Assembly (NCBI RefSeq): GCF_023898315.1
Contig: NC_064622.1
Coordinates: 271,923,503 to 271,987,502 of the forward strand
Source: Schistocerca nitens
Lineage: Eukaryota > Arthropoda > Insecta > Orthoptera > Acrididae
Direction of reading: 5' to 3'
DNA length: 64,000 bases
A model generated the notes under the pieces. That model was not told where the DNA came from, searched no databases, and saw nothing but the letters and a program-made list of their open reading frames with translations. The position numbers and the translations under genes were made by a program. This document shows positions 44,847-56,845 of the stretch, piece by piece (position 1 is the first letter of the stretch; each line of letters starts with the position of its first letter).

Positions 44847-45130
44847 GGAAGTAACCGCTTTTGTGACATTTACGAGTTCCTAACCAGGAGCGAATTTTAT
44901 TATATCATCTGTGTCTTTAACAGTTTAGTTTCTTGAGTTTCTGCGTGTTAATTTAATATCTAATAGCCACAGTTCTCGCGTTTTCGTTTGCGTCGGAAAG
45001 TAAACCGATTTTGTAACATATTACAAGTTATTAGTCAGGAGCGAGTTATTTAGTTTCACCTGAGTGGTTTGGTAGTTAGGTTTTTGAATATATGCGTATT
45101 GTTAGACACAGTTCCTGCACTTTCGCCAGG
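44847..45130 (+). promoter_or_regulatory. Tandem-repeated 5' leader of the CR1-like LINE
   Basis: Two diverged copies of a unit of about 140 bp (about 44847-44985 and 44994-45130) lie upstream of ORF1. Matching landmarks are TTTTGTGACATTTACGAGTT with TTTTGTAACATATTACAAGT, CAGGAGCGA in both, and CCACAGTTCTCGC with ACACAGTTCCTGC. Repeated leaders often act as promoter monomers in LINEs. Function here is inferred. Confidence 0.6.
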
Positions 45131-45204
45131 GTCTACAGTAGAGTTGCGCAGCACGTGCTGATTGTCCGTTCATATGCATTGTTTAGTTTTCCACGGTCTT
45201 TAGT

Positions 45205-46172
45205 ATGGGCAGGGACTGCGATTGTTGTGTGCAGATGCGAGCCGAGTTGGTGACACCTCCCTCTCAGCTTCAGGCTGTGATGGCTTCGTATACAGCTTGA
45301 GGCTGCAGTGGATGGGCACCACTGTTGTGGGCCGGCTGTGGGGATCCAAAGGATGTCCAGCACGTCCGAGTCCTCCGATCGGTCCTCACCGGTGGCCAAC
45401 CCAGTTACTGCTCGCACTGACGTTGACCCGTCACCTGTGGTCGAGTGGGAGGTCGCCCCGGGGCGAAGCAGGCGGCAAAAGACTTGCCAGGCAGCCACAC
45501 GTAAGGTCCTCCCTGGCTTGTCTGACTAACAGGTTCCACGTGCTGTCTGTGGCTGACATTGTCGCTGAGCCAGATGCTGTCACCTGTCCTGTTTCAGAGG
45601 AAACCACTCAGCCTGCAAGAGCTGGGCAATCACAGAGGGTGGGATTATTGGTAGTTGGGAGCTCCAACGTTAGGCGCGTTGCGGGGCTCCTTAGGGACAT
45701 GGCTGCCAAGAAGGGAAAGAAAACCAATGTGCACTCCGTGTGCATACCGGGTGGAGTCATTCCAGATGTGGAAAGGGTCCTCCCGGGTGCCACGAAGAAC
45801 ACAGGGTGCAGCCAGCGGCAGGTGGTTGCTCATATCGGTGCCAATGATGTGTGTCACTTTGGATCAGAAGAGGTCCTCTCTGGATTCGAGCGGCTAACAG
45901 AAGTGGTAAAGGCTGCCAGTCTTGCTTGCAAGGTGAAAGCAGAGCTGAACATTTGCAGCATAGTCGACAGGACCGATTGCGGACTTCTGGTACAGAGTCG
46001 AGTGGACGGGCTGAATCAGAGGCTCAGACGGTTCTGCAGCCGTGTAGGCTGCAGATTCCTTGACTTGCGCCAAAGGGTATTTGGGTTTTGGGTTCCACTG
46101 AATTGGGCAGGTGTCCACTATACGCAGGAGGCGGCTACGCGGGTAGCAGGGACTATGTGGGTGGTTTTTTAG
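45205..46172 (+). pseudogene. CR1-like LINE ORF1 with SGNH esterase domain
   Basis: The ATG at 45205 opens MGRDCDCCVQMRAEL, a Cys-rich start that looks like a zinc-binding head, and meets a stop near 45298. The middle part continues in the frame of 45308-45529 and the C-terminal domain in the frame ending at 46172, so at least one stop and frameshifts separate the parts. The C-terminal domain has the SGNH-hydrolase blocks: VVGSSNVRRV (nucleophile Ser), HIGANDVCH (oxyanion Asn) and GVHYTQEAA (catalytic His). Esterase-type ORF1 proteins are a known mark of CR1-group LINEs. ORF2 follows after about 50 bp. Confidence 0.82.
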
Positions 46173-46218
46173 CTTAGAGGGTCCCGGGAAAACACAAGAA
46201 GGGATTCAGTGACAAAAG

Positions 46219-48760
46219 GTGCAGGCTGAACACAGGAAGAACGTATATACAGGAACCACTGGTATAACAGATGTAAATTGTCGTAGCTGTGATGGGAAAG
46301 TACCAGAGCTTCAAGCGCTAGTAGAAAGCACTGTTGCTCAAATCGTTATAGGCACTGAAAGCTGGCTAAACCCGGATATAAGCTCAGCCGAAATTTTTGC
46401 GAAGAACCTAAGGGTGTTCCGATAGGATAGGCTAAATGGTTGGCGGTGGCGTGTTTGTTGCTGTCAGAAGTAGTTTAATTTGTCGCGAAATTGAAGTAGA
46501 TACTTCCTGTGAATTAGTATGGGCAGAGGTAATGGTTGGCAACCGGAATAAAATAATAATAGGATCCTTTTGCCGACCTCCCAATTCAGATGATACAGTT
46601 GCTGCAAGGTTCAAAGAAAACTTGAGTTTCATTTCAAACACGTACCCGACTCATACGATGATAGTTGGTGGTGACTTTAATCTACCCTCGATATGTTGGC
46701 GAAAATACATCTTTCATTCCGGAGGAACGCAAAAAATATCATCCGAAATTGTGCTAAACGCATTCTCTGAAAATTATTTCGATCAATTAGTTCATGAGCC
46801 CACACGAATAGTAAACGGTTGTGAAAACCCACTTGACCTCTTCGCAACAAATAATCCTGAGTTAATAACGAGAATCAAAACCGATACAGGGATCAGTAAA
46901 CACAGGGTTGTCGTAGCGAGATTGAATATTGTAATCCCCAAATCCTCCAGAAATAAGCGAAAAGTATACCTATTCAAAAAAGCAGATAAAAATTCACTTG
47001 ATGCTTTCCTGAGAGACAATCTCCACTCATTCCAAATTAATAATATTAGTGTAGACCAGATGTGGCTTGAATTCAAAGAAATAGTATCGGCAGCATTTGA
47101 GACATTTATTCCAAATAAATTAACAAACGACGGAGCTGATCCTCCTTGGTACACAAAACGGGTTGGAACACTGTTGCAGAAACAACAAAATTTAAACAGA
47201 CGCAAAATCCCCAAGATTGGCGATCTTTTACAGAAGCTCGAAATTTAGCGCGGACTTCAATGATGCGAGATTCTTATAACAGTTTCCACAACGAAACTTT
47301 GTCTCGAAACCTGGCAGAAAATCTAAAGAAATTCTGGTCGTATGTGAAGTATGTTAGCGGCAAGAAAATTCAATGCCTTCTCTGCACGATAGCAATGGAG
47401 ATACTATCAGACAGTGCTGCCAAAGCAGAGTTACTAAAGACAGCCTTCCGATATGCACAAATGAAGACAAAGTAAATATTCCAGAATTCGAATCAAGAAC
47501 AGCTGCCAACAAGAGGAACGTAGATGTAGATATCCTCGGAGTAGTGAAGCGACTTAAATCACTTAATAAAAGCAAGTCTTCTGGTCCAGACTGTACACCA
47601 ATTAGGTTCCTTTCGGAGTATACTGATGCATTAGCTCCATACTTAACAATCATATACAACCGTTCGCTCGAAGAAAGATCCATATCCAAAGACTGGAAAG
47701 TTGCACAGGTCACACCAATATTCAAGAAAGGTAGTAGGAGTAAGCCACTAAATTACAGGCCCATATCGTTATCTTCGATATACAGCAGGATTTTGGTACA
47801 TATATTGTGTTCAAATATTATGAATTACCTCGAAAAAAACTATCTATTGACACACAGTCAACATGGGTATAGAAAACATCGTGCCTGTGAAACACAACTA
47901 GCTCTTTATTCAAACGAAGTATTGGGTGCTATTGACAAGGGATATCTGATCGATTCCGTATTTCTAGATTTACGGAAGGCTTTTGACACTGTACGCACAC
48001 AAGTAGCTTATAGTGAAATTGCGTGCTTACGGAATATCGTCTCAGTTAAGTGACTGGATTTGTGATTTCCTGTCAGAGATGTCACAGTTCGTTGTAATCG
48101 ACGGAAAGTCATCGAGTGAAACAGAAGTGATTTCTGGCGTTCCCCAAGGTAGTGTTATAGGCCCTTTGCTGTTCTTTATCTATATAAACGATTTGGGTGA
48201 CAATCTGACGAGCCGTCTAAGGTTGTTTGCAGATGACGCTGTCGTTTATCGACTAATAAAGTCATCAGAAGATCAAAACAAACTGCAAAATGATTTACAA
48301 AAGATATCTGAATGGTGCTAAAATTGGCAGTTGACCCTAAATAACGAAAAGTGTGAGGTCATCCAAATGAGTGCTAAAAGAAATTCGTTAAAATTCGGTT
48401 ACACGATAAATCAGTCTAATCTAAAAGCTGTAAATTCAACTAAATACCTAGATATTACAATTACGAACAACTTAAATTGGATGGAAGACAAAGAAAATGT
48501 TGTGGGGAAGGCTAACCAAAGACTGCGTTTTATTGGCAGGACACGTGGAAAATGTAACAGATCTACTACGGAGACTGCTTACACTACGCTTTTCCGTCCT
48601 CTTTTAGAATACTGCTGCGCGGTGTGGGATCTTTACCAGATATTACTGACGGAGTGCATCAAAAAAATTCAAAGAATGGCAGCACGTTTTGTATTATCGC
48701 GAAATATGGGAGAGAGTGTCACAGAAATGATTTCAGGATTTGGATTAGATGTAGATGATA
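46219..48760 (+). pseudogene. CR1-like LINE ORF2 (endonuclease and reverse transcriptase)
   Basis: Domain order: endonuclease start with NCRSCDGKVPELQAL and GTESWLNPDIS; stop and shift at 46423-46440; endonuclease core GGGVFVAVRS, GSFCRPP, GGDFNLPSICW and GISKHRVVVA, where the usual SDH reads SKH; a linker in shifted frames (47146-47475); reverse transcriptase with KSSGPDCTPIRFL, LNYRPISLSSIYS, QHGYRKHRACETQL, VFLDLRKAFDTV, GVPQGSVIGPLLF and an intact FADDAVVY near 48225-48250; stop at 48319-48321; thumb region NEKCEVIQMS to SRNMGESVTEM. At about 48738 the text jumps to a TTAGATGTAGATG tail, so the C-terminal end is deleted relative to the copy at 13587-14150. Confidence 0.88.
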
Positions 48761-48879
48761 TTCCTGCTTTTAGTACGTGTTAAAAATCAATCGCCCAAAA
48801 TTTCACTTAATTCGCCATATATAGCCCCCTAACATCCCGTGTACGGAAACTGACACATGTCACTAGTAACCTGTATATA

Positions 48880-50459
48880 TGCTTAATTTGCGCAGCTAAT
48901 CAACGCAGGTACAACTCCCGCACTCATAATAAATCTTACAGACTAAGTCAGTACTTACACAAACCTAACACCCTAATCCAATATGGAACACAAACTGTCC
49001 TCTTCCCTACGTAGCAATCTCTGTGTGATGGCTTCCATCCATCTATTTCAAGCTCAAATCTTAACTCTTCCAACAATTCCTGAAATTCGTCCTCTGCACA
49101 AATGCAACTCAACAGGTTCTCTCTTCTCACTCGTAATTCCTTGAAACAAAGTTGTATAGTGTCCTAATTAGTTTCCTCTTTTCACATTTCTGCCGCACTT
49201 CTGGCCAATATTCCTCCATGAAATTGCGTCGAAATTCGTAGCTATTTTTGACATGCTAGTGCTCTGACTCCCGTAGTTGTCGCGGGTTCTCCACGTAGGT
49301 TTGCACACGCCAAGTTGATTCTATGCTTGTGCGGGCATGACATTGGCAGAGGGCATGACATTGGCAGAATGTTGTAAAGTTGACTGATCCAAATTCTTTT
49401 GTGAAGTCCTCCGGACGGATTGGAAAAATGACCCATATTCTGAATTCCAATATACTGTCTACGTACTACGCCCTCTTTGATAATTGTTCGACTCTACTCG
49501 ACTTTCTCGTGCGCCTGTGTGGTGCAATGGCTATTAACATTTTCTTCACGCCTCTCACATGCAAATCCCATACAGTTATCATTGTTTTTCTCTCTGACGG
49601 GCCGACCGAAGTGGCCGAGCGGTTGTAGGCGCTTCAGTCTAGAACCGTGCGACCGCTACGGTCGCAGGTTCGAATCCTCCTTCGGGCATGGATGTATGTG
49701 GTGTCCTTAGGTTAGTTAGGTTTAAGTATTTCTAAGTTCTAGGGGACTGTTGACCTCAGATGTTAAGTCCCATAGTGCTCAGAGCCATTTGAACTCTCTG
49801 ACATTAGGCTCCGTATCATTCATCAGTGTACCCAGACTTGTTATTGCTTCGTTCTGCTTGTGGTGTCTTTCTCTGAATAGCTTCAGATCTTGCTTGGTTT
49901 TATTTAAAATCTCCTTCAACGCTGTGAACTCGCTCTTTATGTTGGTCACTTCAGATTGCAAATCCGCGATGACCCTGCGCTGCTCTTCCGCTACTGTTTC
50001 TAATTCTGAATCATCTCGGCACAGCCCCTCGTCTAGCTTCGCAAAAATTATCTCTTCGCTCATGCTCTAGCTTTCCAAATCGGCAAGTCGTTCCTTACTC
50101 TGCTTCCTGGGTGGACCTCCAAAGTTTCTTAATTTCGAAAATCGTTCCACGGACTGCATTTCTAAATCAGTACCAAATGTTGCTAAAGTTGCAGCTTGTC
50201 TCTCTAAAGTAAGCCTCCGTTATTCCATTGTTCTAAACATTTCGCTATTTCTGATTGTTTTACTTCTCGTTGTAAGCGATGTTTCCCAATAACTCTTCAA
50301 GCTTCTGTTGTATTTCCGCCACATAGTCTACATTATTTTCGATGTTTTCCACTAACTTGACCTGCGTGGATTCTCCCGATACTAATGAACTAGAGATCTC
50401 ACGGTTCGTGACACTCAATTGTGGCTTTCCATTGGTGCCTACTACAGTCTAGGTGAAAC
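48880..50459 (-). pseudogene. Ty3/gypsy gag-like relic, interrupted
   Basis: Read leftward: a coiled-coil frame (50063-49779, rich in Glu, Lys and Leu heptads), then a capsid-like segment (about 49450-48950) in several frames with stops. It is split by a SINE (49599-49793), and its upstream side is cut by the Tc1-like element at 50462. It resembles the relic at 27240-27940. Which LTR belongs to it is unknown. Confidence 0.5.
49599..49793 (+). mobile_element. tRNA-derived SINE with 9-bp target duplication
   Basis: CTCTCTGAC at 49590-49598 and 49794-49802. Complete copy inside the gag-like relic. Confidence 0.92.
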
Positions 50460-50692
50460 TACACTACTGGCCATTAAAACTGCTACACCACGATGATGAT
50501 GTGCCACAGACGCGAAATTTAACTGACAGGAAGAAAATGCTGTGATGTGCAAATGATTAGCTTTTCAGAGCATTCACACAAGGTTGGCGCCGGTGGCGAC
50601 ACCTACAACGTGCTGACATGAGGAAAGTTTCCAACCGATTTCTCATACGCAAACAGCAGTTGACCGGCGTTGCTTGGTGAAACGTTATTGTG

Positions 50693-52468
50693 ATGCCTCG
50701 TGTAAGGAGGAGAAATGCGTACCATCACGTTTCTCACTTTGATAAAGGTCGGATTGTAGCCTATCGCGATTGCGGTTGCATGGGGGCTTAATTAAAATAA
50801 AATGCAAATAATTTTAATTTTTTGATTCAGTAGCTGTCTGTCCGATTACGAAGTCTCGTAACGGTTGGCCCTGACTGTTATTATTACGCAATCTGACTGC
50901 TTAGAACAATAACAAAGAATGAAATGGAAATTTTCATTAACACAATTAATTAATTAAGTCCCCAGCAACTATAAAACCTACGAAACCAAAGCACAAGTGT
51001 AACTGTTCTGTGTGTGGAAGTATGACTCAACGTACGCATCTGGCACGGTTCTTCTTCAATAACACAAGAAATTTTCAATATCATTTATACTGAATTAATT
51101 AAAGAAAATAAAAATACCATAACTACTCATGAAAACCAGAATTACACTCTAATACAAGAACACAAGCCAGATGCTTTGTTGACTGAACCTGTAATGACGC
51201 ATTATTTAAAACATGGAAATAATGAAAAATAAATCAAGTTTCGTTACCTTCATATATTGACCAAAATCACTCTAATCATTACAATATATCTCCACACCGA
51301 CTCGCTATTACCACATCTCAACAAGAACTTTGCAGTATCACATCTCAGCAAGCACTCCCTACTAGCACATCTGAACACGAACTGACTACTACGAGTCCTC
51401 GACAAGCACTGCCCACTACGACATCTCAATAATCACTGCCAGTGGAGGCGGCGGAACAATGCTCTCTAGCGATCTCTGGCGCTGTGGCTCAGTGTAGCCA
51501 CCTTTCACGGTTTATCGTATCTCGACATTGCTGCTCGCGTTAGTCGAGATCCAATGACTGTCAGCAGAATATGGAATCGGTGGGTTCAGGAGGGTAATAC
51601 GGAACGCCGTGCTGGATCCCAACGGCCTCATATCACTAGCAGTCGAGATGACAGGCATCTTATCCGCATGGCTGTAACGGATCGTGCAGCCACGTCTCGA
51701 TCCCTGAGTCAACAGATGAGGACGTTTGCAAGACAACAACCATCTGCACGAACAGTTCGACGACGTTTGCAGCAGCATAGACTATCTGCTCGGAGACCAT
51801 GGCTGCGGTTACCCTTGACGCTGCATCACAGACAGGAGCGCTTACGATGGTGTACTCAACGACGAACGTGGGTGCACGAATGGCAAAACGTCATTTTTTC
51901 GCATGAATCCAGGTTCTGTTTACAGCATCATGATGGTCGCATCCGTGTTTGGCGACATCACGGTGAACGTACATTGGAAGCGTGTATTCGTCATCGCCAT
52001 ATTGGCGTATCAGCCGGCGTGATGGTATGCGGTGCCACTGGTTACACGTCTCGGTCACCTCTTGTTCGCATTGACGGCACTTTGAACAGTGGACGTTACA
52101 TTTCAGATGTGTTACGATCCGTGGCTCTACCCTTCATTCGTTCCCTTCCAAACCCTACATTTCAGCAGGATAATGCACGACCGCATGTTGCAGGTCCTGT
52201 ACGGGCCTTTCTGGATACAGAAAATGTTCGACTGCTGCCCTGGCCAGCACATTCTCCAGATCTCTCACCAATTGAAAACGTCTGGTCAATGGTGCCCGAG
52301 AAACTGGCTCGTCACATTACGCCAGTCACTATTCTTGATGAACTGTGGTATCGTGTTCAAACTGCATGGGCAGCTGTACCTGTACACGCCATCCAAGCTC
52401 TGTTTGATTCAATGCCCAGGCATATCAAGGCCGTTGTTACGGCCAGAGGTGGTTGTTCTGGGTACTGA
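50693..52468 (+). pseudogene. Tc1-like (DD34E) transposase split by a solo LTR
   Basis: The first 28 codons (50693-50776) encode MPRVRRRN...AYRDCG. The remaining 318 codons continue at 51512 with LSYLDIAARVSRDPMTVSRI. No other stop or frameshift lies between them, so the frame was open when the LTR arrived. Helix-turn-helix segments precede the linker; the catalytic part has VIFSHESRF, where the family has SDES, so the first catalytic Asp is His. The second Asp is in FQQDNARPH and the Glu in SPDLSPIENVW, with 34 residues between them. The copy therefore has both an insertion and an active-site substitution. Confidence 0.9.
50777..51507. mobile_element. Solo LTR with 4-bp target duplication
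   Basis: 731 bp starting TGCATGGGGG and ending CACCTTTCA, i.e. TG...CA, flanked by CGGT at 50773-50776 and 51508-51511. Removing it and one CGGT restores the transposase codons D-C-G-L-S-Y. Solo LTRs arise when the two LTRs of an inserted retrotransposon recombine. The orientation was not determined. Confidence 0.85.
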
Positions 52469-52719
52469 TTTCTCAGGCTCTATGCACCCAAATTGTGTGA
52501 AAATGTAATCACATGTCAGTTCTAGTATAATATATTTCTCCTATGAATACCTGTTTATCATCTACATTTCTTCTTGGTTTAGCAATTTTAATGGCCAGTA
52601 GTGTATTACTGTGTGACTACGAGTTTGTTCTCTCTTCACTTGTATTGTCCTATGCTTATCTTCCTTGTCCTTTCTGGTTTCCACATGCGTTATTTACTTG
52701 CTAATCATCAGTGTCAGGT

Positions 52720-52959
52720 GTCCGCCCCCGGTAGTTGAGTGGTCAGCGCGACATAATGTCAGTCCTAAGGGCCCGGGTTCGATTCCCTGCTGGGTCGGAG
52801 ATTTTCTCCGATGAGGGACTGGGTGTTGTCTTGTCATAATCATCATCATTTCATCCCCATATCGCACAAGTCACCGAAGTGGCGTCAAATCGAAAGACTT
52901 TTTGCACCCGGCGGACGGTCTACCCGACTGGAGGCCCTAGTCACACGACATTTACATTT
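52720..52959 (+). mobile_element. Fourth-family SINE with 13-bp target duplication
   Basis: Head GCCCCCGGTAGTTGAGTGG, box B GGGTTCGATTCCC, body ACTGGGTGTTGTCTTGTC. Flanks ATCAGTGTCAGGT (52707-52719) and ATCATTGTCAGGT (52960-52972) differ once. Confidence 0.92.
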
Positions 52960-53229
52960 ATCATTGTCAGGTTATACTTCCCTTGATCGAAATGTCACGT
53001 CCTCACACAGTGCTGCTTTCGGGAAACTTTTCACTCCGCGTCTCCAAACACTAAGAATACATTCACATATTTCCACAGAAATTTCCAATTACAATCATTT
53101 ATCTTTTCATTCGCCTTCTGCACTAAGGTGGATTCGTTTCATGACTTCTGTACACCACTACAGAACATTTCCGCTTTCCTTCACACGTCACATAGTGGAC
53201 CACAATTACGTGACTTTGATGTAGCAGAT

Positions 53230-53640
53230 GAGTGAACACAAGCACTCCATAACCAGCGATACTAAAGTCGAAAAACTATACCTAGGATCACAAACCCAAC
53301 AATTCTAGACTCTAACGCTGCTTCGCTGTTTCGTACGAGATGCTGCACAGGTTACCAACCAACAGTTCTTCCATTACTAAACGTCGCTAAATTATTAACC
53401 TGCTGTATGGCTTATTGGTCTCCAAAAATAAACAACGGGAACGTCTCCATTTTCTCTTCCTCATACAAATCGAAGAGCATTCTGGACAATTACGTGCGAA
53501 GTGTCCATAACGCTCGGGTACAGACTGATTGTAAGGTGCGTTATGACCAGTAAGATTACGCCAAGTGCACCAGGTTGGACGTAAAGTATGTGCTTCACAC
53601 GTGTTTCCCCTGCACTGACGCAGATTAGGCTATGCAGTTA
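53230..53640 (-). pseudogene. Possible retrotransposon gag zinc-knuckle remnant
   Basis: A minus-strand segment near 53520-53470 reads YGHFARNCPEC, the second half of a CCHC knuckle typical of retrotransposon nucleocapsid. The first Cys pair is not preserved. It lies on the far side of the Tc1-like element, in a position that does not fit the order of the gag relic at 48880-50459, so it probably belongs to another copy. Confidence 0.4.
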
Positions 53641-54038
53641 TCTTCGGTAACCTCATAATTTCACTTGATCTGGTGGATACCGCTACATGTTTCTGCCTAA
53701 TGTGCACGAACCACTATTAGACATTTAATATCACAGAACATGTCTTATGATTCACTGATTCCTTAGACACGAAACAATACAAAATACATATCACAAATGC
53801 AAACATATTTGAATATTTCACCCTAATAATCAAATTCCTGTTCTACACTCCACGAAGCACAAAAACATCCAAACCATACACAAACACACACAAATATTTC
53901 CCCCAAAGTTGCATCTACGAGACCTCAGGACAAAGATGGACTTTCACAAATTAATAAAAGCACTTGCAACTTACATCTCATTTAAATTCTTGATGTTCAT
54001 TTGTAGTTAAATGTCCGTCCTTATCGTTTCAGTTAATA

Positions 54039-55460
54039 CACTCCTGGAAATGGAAAAAAGAACACATTGACACCGGTGTGTCAGACCCACCATACTTGCC
54101 CCGGACACTGCGAGAGGACTGTACAAGCAATGATCACACGCACGGCACAGCGGACACACCAGGAACCGCGGTGTTGGCCGTCGAATGGCGCTAGCTGCGC
54201 AGCATTTGTGCACCGCCGCCGTCAGTGTCAGCCAGTTTGCCGTGGCATACGGAGCTCCATCGCAGTCTTTAACACTGGTAGCATGCCGCGACAGCGTGGA
54301 CGTGAACCGTATGTGCAGTTGACGGACTTTGAGCGAGGGCGTATAGTGGGCATGCGGGAGGCCGGGTGGACGTACCGCCGAATTGCTCAACACGTGGGGC
54401 GTGAGGTCTCCACAGTACATCGATGTTGTCGCCAGTGGTCGGCGGAAGGTGCACGTGCCCGTCGACCTGGGACCGGACCGCAGCGACGCACGGATGCACG
54501 CCAAGACCGTAGGATCCTACGCAGTGCCGTAGGGGACCGCACCGCCACTTCCCAGCAAATTAGGGACACTGTTGCTCCTGGGGTATCGGCGAGGACCATT
54601 CGCAACCGTCTCCATGAAGCTGGGCTACGGTCCCGCACACCGTTAGGCCGTCTTCCGCTCACGCCCCAACATCGTGCAGCCCGCCTCCAGTGGTGTCGCG
54701 ACAGGCGTGAATGGAGGGACGAATGGAGACGTGTCGTCTTCAGCGATGAGAGTCGCTTCTGCCTTGGTGCCAATGATGGTCGTATGCGTGTTTGGCGCCG
54801 TGCAGGTGAGCGCCACAATCAGGACTGCATACGACCGGGGCACACAGGGCCAACACCCGGCATCATGGTGTGGGGAGCGATCTCCTACACTGGCCGTACA
54901 CCACTGGTGATCGTCTAGGGGACACTGAATAGTGCACGGTACATCCAAACCGTCATCGAACCCATCGTTCTACCATTCCTAGACCGGCAAGGGAACTTGC
55001 TGTTCCAACAGGACAATGCACGTCCGCATGTATCCCGTGCCACCCAACGTGCTCTAGAAGGTGTAAGTCAACTACCCTGGCCAGCAAGATCTCCGGATCT
55101 GTCCCCCATTGAGCATGTTTGGGACTGGATGAAGCGTCGTCTCACGCGGTCTGCACGTCCAGCACGAACGCTGGTCCAACTGAGGCGCCAGGTGGAAATG
55201 GCATGGCAAGCCGTTCCACAGGACTACATCCAGCATCTCTACGATCGTCTCCATGGGAGAATAGCAGCCTGCATTGCTGCGAAAGGTGGATATACACTGT
55301 ACTAGTGCCGACATTGTGCATGCTCTGTTGCCTGTGTCTATGTGCCTGTGGTTCTGTCAGTGTGATCATGTGATGTATCTGACCCCAGGAATGTGTCAAT
55401 AAAGTTTCCCCTTCCTGGGACAATGAATTCACTGTGTTCTTATTTCAATTTCCAGGAGTG
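54039..55460 (+). mobile_element. Tc1-like transposon, nearly intact
   Basis: Inverted ends begin CACTCCTGGAAATKGAAAWA and abut TA (54037-54038 and 55461-55462). At 1422 bp it is of normal length for an autonomous Tc1-like element. Its interior is one transposase frame with a single stop. Confidence 0.92.
54283..55305 (+). pseudogene. Tc1-like transposase with one amber codon
   Basis: From ATG 54283 (MPRQRGREPYVQL) the frame is open for 340 codons except TAG at 54916-54918 (codon 212), most simply a GAG to TAG change in the LVIVEGTLNSARY-like stretch. The DNA-binding half has FERGRIVGMREAGWTYRRIA and GTGPQRRT. The catalytic acids are all present: FSDESRF, FQQDNARPH and SPDLSPIEHVWD. By count 32 residues lie between the second Asp and the Glu, against 34 in the element at 51512. 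This copy is one mutation away from an open frame, so intact relatives probably exist elsewhere in the genome. Confidence 0.9.
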
Positions 55461-55462
55461 TA

Positions 55463-56845
55463 TTTAGGTTAGTTAAAAATCAGTTTAGCTACGAAAATCA
55501 GAAGATCGTGGGATTGCGGAAATTAATGCTGTCAAAGAGTAATCATACTCTCATGTGGCTTATCGGCCGTGCTGTTTTGCATACCCTTATGATGCTAAGG
55601 TCCGATCTCTGGTGTCTTACGGAGAAGAATGCACTCGACATGAACATGCAAATTACTTAAAGAAAATAGTAATGTCGTGCAGCGGTAATGTCTGACTGAA
55701 CGATAATTAGTAGGTAAGGTCCAATCAAGCATGACAATATGGCCACCACAGCGCGCCTATAGACATATTAGTGAAAGGAGAGATCATCTAATGTATAAAA
55801 GAAACAACTGGTCACTTTGGCAATGACATGTATCATCGAGAAGTAAAACACTTTAATTACGTACTGCGATAAACAATTAAACATTAAGCAGTTGAACAAG
55901 GGGCTCTAATGGTGAATTTTAACATTGGCACAGGTGGGTGACCAATGTAAAGTAGTGGTACTAATACACGAATACGGCCAGTGGCTTTTAAGCATGGTTA
56001 GTAAATCACAGGAAGAACACGAAAAAATGGGATCGAACACGACTAAGGTTAGAAAGGGCATACTGAAAGCAAAGTAGCTGACTGCCAAATATTAAAACGG
56101 AATAACTGGCCCTGAAAGGAGTCAACTAATATCGCAATCGACGATGCCCTACCGTACCAACTCGTAGCGTAATGTGGAAGTCAGTGGCGGTGGCAGCTGG
56201 ATTGTGTGAGTTCGGCTCTCTTTCTGTACTCGGTACCAGGTTCGACTCTTCTCGTCTCATCAACCGCCCAGCAGCATGCGTCATTACTCTTCAATAGCCT
56301 AGCCGGAAGTCATTATCCTTCCATCGCCAAGAGTGAAATGTTTTCTTCCTGGCCGCTCTATAACTTCGCTGTTCCTGGCAGAACAGGGATGTCGTGGCCA
56401 ATGGTGGCAAACATTGCGTGTTCTGGCCATTAAAACTCAAGTAAAGATCTTAAAAGATAGACTCTTTCCGTTTTTGCTCGTTTCACCAATAGTGCTCTGC
56501 GGTGAGGAAGAAGGCAGAAAATATCCCCCACTCCATTGTACAATTTCGAAACATACCTTTGAGATGCCGAAACGTAGTCATGGACGAGAAACTACTCGCT
56601 CTACGGAATATAACAGAGGGAGCTAACCAGAGTACTGATACTGAAAATTTAAACTGGAAGTTATTTTATGGCTCGCTCCTAGGGTAAAGAAGAGTCATAC
56701 GCTAGCCTCTGGGAAGCGACACCGTACTGGAGATCCCTTATCTTGCTAAAAGGCTTCTGCGAGCAGTGCTGTGTTTCTTGACTGGAAAAAGCCATCCCAA
56801 GTTCTGCCTGGAGTGCGTGGGATGAGGTAACTGAGTACGGGTCTC
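55463..56845. other. No recognisable gene
   Basis: No domain or repeat family recognised. Short open frames only. Confidence 0.5.

Larger units (their letters stand above)
50462..52603 (+). mobile_element. Tc1-like transposon carrying a solo LTR
   Basis: Terminal repeats begin CACTACTGGCCATTAAAA at both ends in inverted orientation. TA duplications lie at 50460-50461 and 52604-52605. Without the inserted LTR the element would be about 1.4 kb, a normal Tc1 size. It sits in the gypsy gag-like relic. Confidence 0.92.
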
